From: a virus
Virus record (IMG/VR): IMGVR_UViG_3300035698_004487
Location: 1-41,104 of that record
Length of the DNA: 41,104 nucleotides
Reading direction: 5' to 3' (one strand)
The notes beneath the pieces were generated by a model. The model saw nothing but the letters and a program-made list of their open reading frames with translations. It had not been told where the DNA came from and made no database searches. Within the stretch, counting starts at the first letter, position 1, and each line of letters opens with the position of its first letter. Positions 39,294 through 41,104 of this stretch are shown here, one piece after another. The translations under genes were made by a program, and so were the position numbers.

Positions 39294-39503
39294 ATGACTA
39301 CAGTTTTTACAACAAATATCACTAAAGACACCAAAATTAACGTTACTAAGTTAGATGGCGGTAAATATAGAGTAGTATTAATGAGTAAGGACCAAGCATT
39401 TAGTCTAGACGCCGATAATTATGCCGAGTTAACACAAATTGCATATAAACTATCCGAACTTGAGACAAATATATTAGGGGGTCTTGATGATAATATTAGA
39501 TAG
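39294..39503 (+). CDS. Hypothetical 69-residue protein
   Basis: Strands followed by a helix (YAELTQIAYKLSELETNIL). GGGGGG ribosome binding site. Overlaps the next gene by 17 bases. No family is recognised. Confidence 0.6.
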   Translation: MTTVFTTNITKDTKINVTKLDGGKYRVVLMSKDQAFSLDADNYAELTQIAYKLSELETNILGGLDDNIR

Positions 39504-39786
39504 ATTCGCTCAGACAGTAGAAGGAGTAATACATTTACTACGATTAGAATTGCCGGCTATTAAAGATAAGAAAAAACAGGAAAGTATTAGAAATACCGTA
39601 GAAATACTAAGTAAAATTCTGCGAGAAGTTAACGGAACAGCTGCACTAGATGCACTAAGACTAGAACAAATGATTTTTATTGCAAAAGGGCACGTACATA
39701 GACACTTCAATAGTACTAGCCATGAAAGACAGAGAATTATTAAGATGCTATCTGCAATCAAAGAGGTATATGATGAAGCCGAGTAA
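39487..39786 (+). CDS. Early protein, paralogue B with HRHF motif
   Basis: 99 residues; ATG 39487 with AGGGGG at 5-base spacing is preferred over the TTG at 39484. Helical, with MIFIAKGHVHRHFNSTSHER near the C-terminus, the counterpart of the motif in the protein at 38206. Overlaps the endolysin start by 14 bases. Confidence 0.68.
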   Translation: MIILDRFAQTVEGVIHLLRLELPAIKDKKKQESIRNTVEILSKILREVNGTAALDALRLEQMIFIAKGHVHRHFNSTSHERQRIIKMLSAIKEVYDEAE

Positions 39787-40369
39787 AGCATTGCTGCAAT
39801 TCATTAAGACAGTCGAGGGAGTGAGCTCCACAGTATATCTAGACACGGCAGGTAAGATGACTATTGGATATGGTCACCTAATTAATGGTAGACGCGACAT
39901 ATATATCGAGACAGTATTGGGTGGAGAGTATGATTTGGAGTCTTTAAAATTAACCCAGGAACAGATGGAAAAATTATACGTACTGAAGAAAAGAGATCTA
40001 TTAATAGGACTATCTCAAACACTCAGTGCAAATCAAATTGAGGTCACACAGGTCCAGTACGACGCTTTAGCTAGCTTTGTATTCAACCTAGGGGTAGGGG
40101 CCTTTCGTCGCTCTAGTGTACTAAAAAACCTCCTTAAAGGGGACTATAGTGAAGCAGCTAAGTCCATATTACTATGGAATAAATCTGGTAGACCGCTAAG
40201 ATTTGATCAAGGCGTAATGAACAGAAGAATAATGGAGATGAATATATTCAATACAACAAAAGCTTGTGATGGTATAATCATTCCTACAGATATGACGCGA
40301 CAGTCAGATAGAAATTACATCCAAGATGTAGTACTTAAGTATAAAATTAACATTAAAGGAGAGATTTAA
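39773..40369 (+). CDS. Endolysin, T4-type lysozyme (GH24 muramidase)
   Basis: 198 residues from ATG 39773 (6-base spacing to GAGG) rather than 39770. The muramidase core begins KTVEGVSSTVYLDTAGKMTI and continues GYGHLI: catalytic Glu near residue 13, then Asp and Thr in the T4 E-8-D-5-T-like arrangement. Later VQYDALASFVFNLGVGAF and NRRIMEMNIF match GH24. No signal peptide or SAR helix, so it needs a holin. The last about 40 residues are extra to the catalytic fold. It lies among early genes, on the opposite strand to the holin at 15391. Confidence 0.92.
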   Translation: MKPSKALLQFIKTVEGVSSTVYLDTAGKMTIGYGHLINGRRDIYIETVLGGEYDLESLKLTQEQMEKLYVLKKRDLLIGLSQTLSANQIEVTQVQYDALASFVFNLGVGAFRRSSVLKNLLKGDYSEAAKSILLWNKSGRPLRFDQGVMNRRIMEMNIFNTTKACDGIIIPTDMTRQSDRNYIQDVVLKYKINIKGEI

Positions 40370-40370
40370 T

Positions 40371-40634
40371 ATGAGTAACTTTAAACAACTAGAGAAAGAA
40401 CTTAAAAAGAACAAGATCCCATATAGTATTATTCATGGAGAGGATGAAAGTAAGATTCAATTCTCTGGAGAAACTTTAGGTATATCTTTTGGCATTTCAA
40501 TTGCAGACCGCACAAGGTACAGTAAAAGTAATGTACTAGGGGAAGAATTTACAGTGGAAATGTTACAGAAGTTTCTAGTTCTTAGGGACGCACTGAAAAA
40601 ATTGATAGGTAAGAAAGATGTCAACAAAGGATAA
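40371..40634 (+). CDS. Hypothetical 87-residue protein
   Basis: N-terminal basic helix, a strand-rich middle (SKIQFSGETLGISFGISIAD), then helices. GGAGA upstream, one base after the endolysin stop; overlaps the HNH start at 40618 by 17 bases. No family is recognised. Confidence 0.62.
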   Translation: MSNFKQLEKELKKNKIPYSIIHGEDESKIQFSGETLGISFGISIADRTRYSKSNVLGEEFTVEMLQKFLVLRDALKKLIGKKDVNKG

Positions 40635-41104
40635 GAGTAGAAATCGCAGAGACATGATTCGTTTGGCCACGCCAGAGGATCAGTCTCCCGAAGATAAGTT
40701 TACTATTAAGGCCATGTATGACTGGGTTTCTGCAGCTAACGACATGTATGAATCTAGAGGTAAGGAGATACGCTATGAAGTAGACCATGTAACTCCCCTA
40801 ACATCATCCGGCAAGCATACGCCCGACAACCTACAAGTTATCACTATGGAGCAGAACCGTAAGAAAGGTACTGACAATGTAGAAGGTAAGAGAGAAAAGA
40901 ATGCCATTAAGTTAGAACGTATACTTAATTGGATTAAAGTTAAAGACTCTCGCAATACAGATGGTACAGTTAAGAAAGGTGTCAGTGGTAACGCTGGCGG
41001 CCGCCCACCTAGTATAAAAAAGATAACTGTAGAAGTAGATGAAGATGTAATCAAATGGTTAGATGATATCGCTGCGTCGTATGACGGTTCAGTAGAGTCT
41101 AAAC
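40618..41104 (+). CDS. HNH endonuclease fused to ribbon-helix-helix domain (N-terminal part)
   Basis: Open to the window end and continuing in frame at base 9 once the 8-base terminal overlap is merged; the full protein is 230 residues. The HNH core is RYEVDHVTPLTSSGKHTPDN (near 52-71) then LQVITMEQNRKKG. A GNAGGRPPS hinge (about 125-133) precedes KITVEVDEDVIKWLDDIA, the strand and first helix of a ribbon-helix-helix DNA-binding domain. It may be a site-directed nicking or homing enzyme. HNH proteins are also found as terminase partners, so a packaging role is possible but unproven. Confidence 0.85.
   Translation, partial: MSTKDKSRNRRDMIRLATPEDQSPEDKFTIKAMYDWVSAANDMYESRGKEIRYEVDHVTPLTSSGKHTPDNLQVITMEQNRKKGTDNVEGKREKNAIKLERILNWIKVKDSRNTDGTVKKGVSGNAGGRPPSIKKITVEVDEDVIKWLDDIAASYDGSVESK

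Noticed and set aside
1-41104. tRNA genes, CRISPR arrays, insertion sequences, integrase or attachment sites.
   Set aside because: No cloverleaf with TTCRANY arm, no regularly spaced repeats, and no transposase or recombinase motif was seen on either strand by eye; a short tRNA could still be missed without a scan.

Overview
The window reads as a complete, lytic, T7-like (short-tailed, podovirus-type) phage genome of about 41.1 kb. It is AT-rich (roughly 38-40% G+C by eye) and almost fully coding. The last 8 bases equal the first 8. Joining them once keeps one reading frame open across the ends, giving a 230-residue HNH plus ribbon-helix-helix protein, so the contig is most simply a circular assembly of about 41,096 bp opened inside that gene. 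I see no integrase, repressor, tRNA or phage RNA polymerase. Many near-consensus sigma70 promoters, all with exactly 17-bp spacers, suggest that host RNA polymerase transcribes everything. The host is unknown; a proteobacterium-like Gram-negative is an inference only.

Layout. (1) Plus strand, 35896 across the junction to 15310. First come tiny early genes (35896-39786) under a family of promoters sharing an initial transcribed motif, then an endolysin and the junction HNH protein. Next is DNA metabolism: SSB, second HNH, YqaJ-type exonuclease, family A DNA polymerase, primase-helicase and metallophosphoesterase. The accessory stretch (7669-15310) holds an ankyrin protein, a membrane-anchored ClpP-like protease, small membrane proteins, an HD nucleotidase, a soluble ClpP, a dNMP kinase, a ClpX/HslU-like AAA+ unfoldase and a P-loop protein. 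(2) 15336-15380, a bidirectional terminator between convergent operons. (3) Minus strand, 34812 down to 15391, the virion and lysis operon. It runs TerL, low-complexity protein, portal, Bbp19-like protein, scaffold, major capsid, small capsid-region protein, gp11-like and gp12-like tail tube proteins, gp14/15/16-like internal proteins, tail fibres, XhlA-like protein, fibre-associated protein and 3TM holin. This is T7 order with TerL moved to the front. (4) 34813-35832, a non-coding, hairpin-rich divergent control region with three leftward promoters and, at its right edge, the first rightward promoter.

The most notable feature is a probable phage-encoded ClpXP-type machine. The AAA+ protein has Walker A/B, a GYIG pore loop, an IGIG motif where ClpX has its ClpP-docking IGF loop, an arginine finger and a GAR sensor 2. 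A ClpP with an intact Ser-His-Asp triad lies nearby, and a second ClpP-like protease carries an N-terminal membrane anchor. Also notable are two promoters followed at once by 5' hairpins that covary, a nearly identical promoter used on both strands, a UUCG hairpin inside a promoter spacer, and a possible structured RNA in the divergent region.
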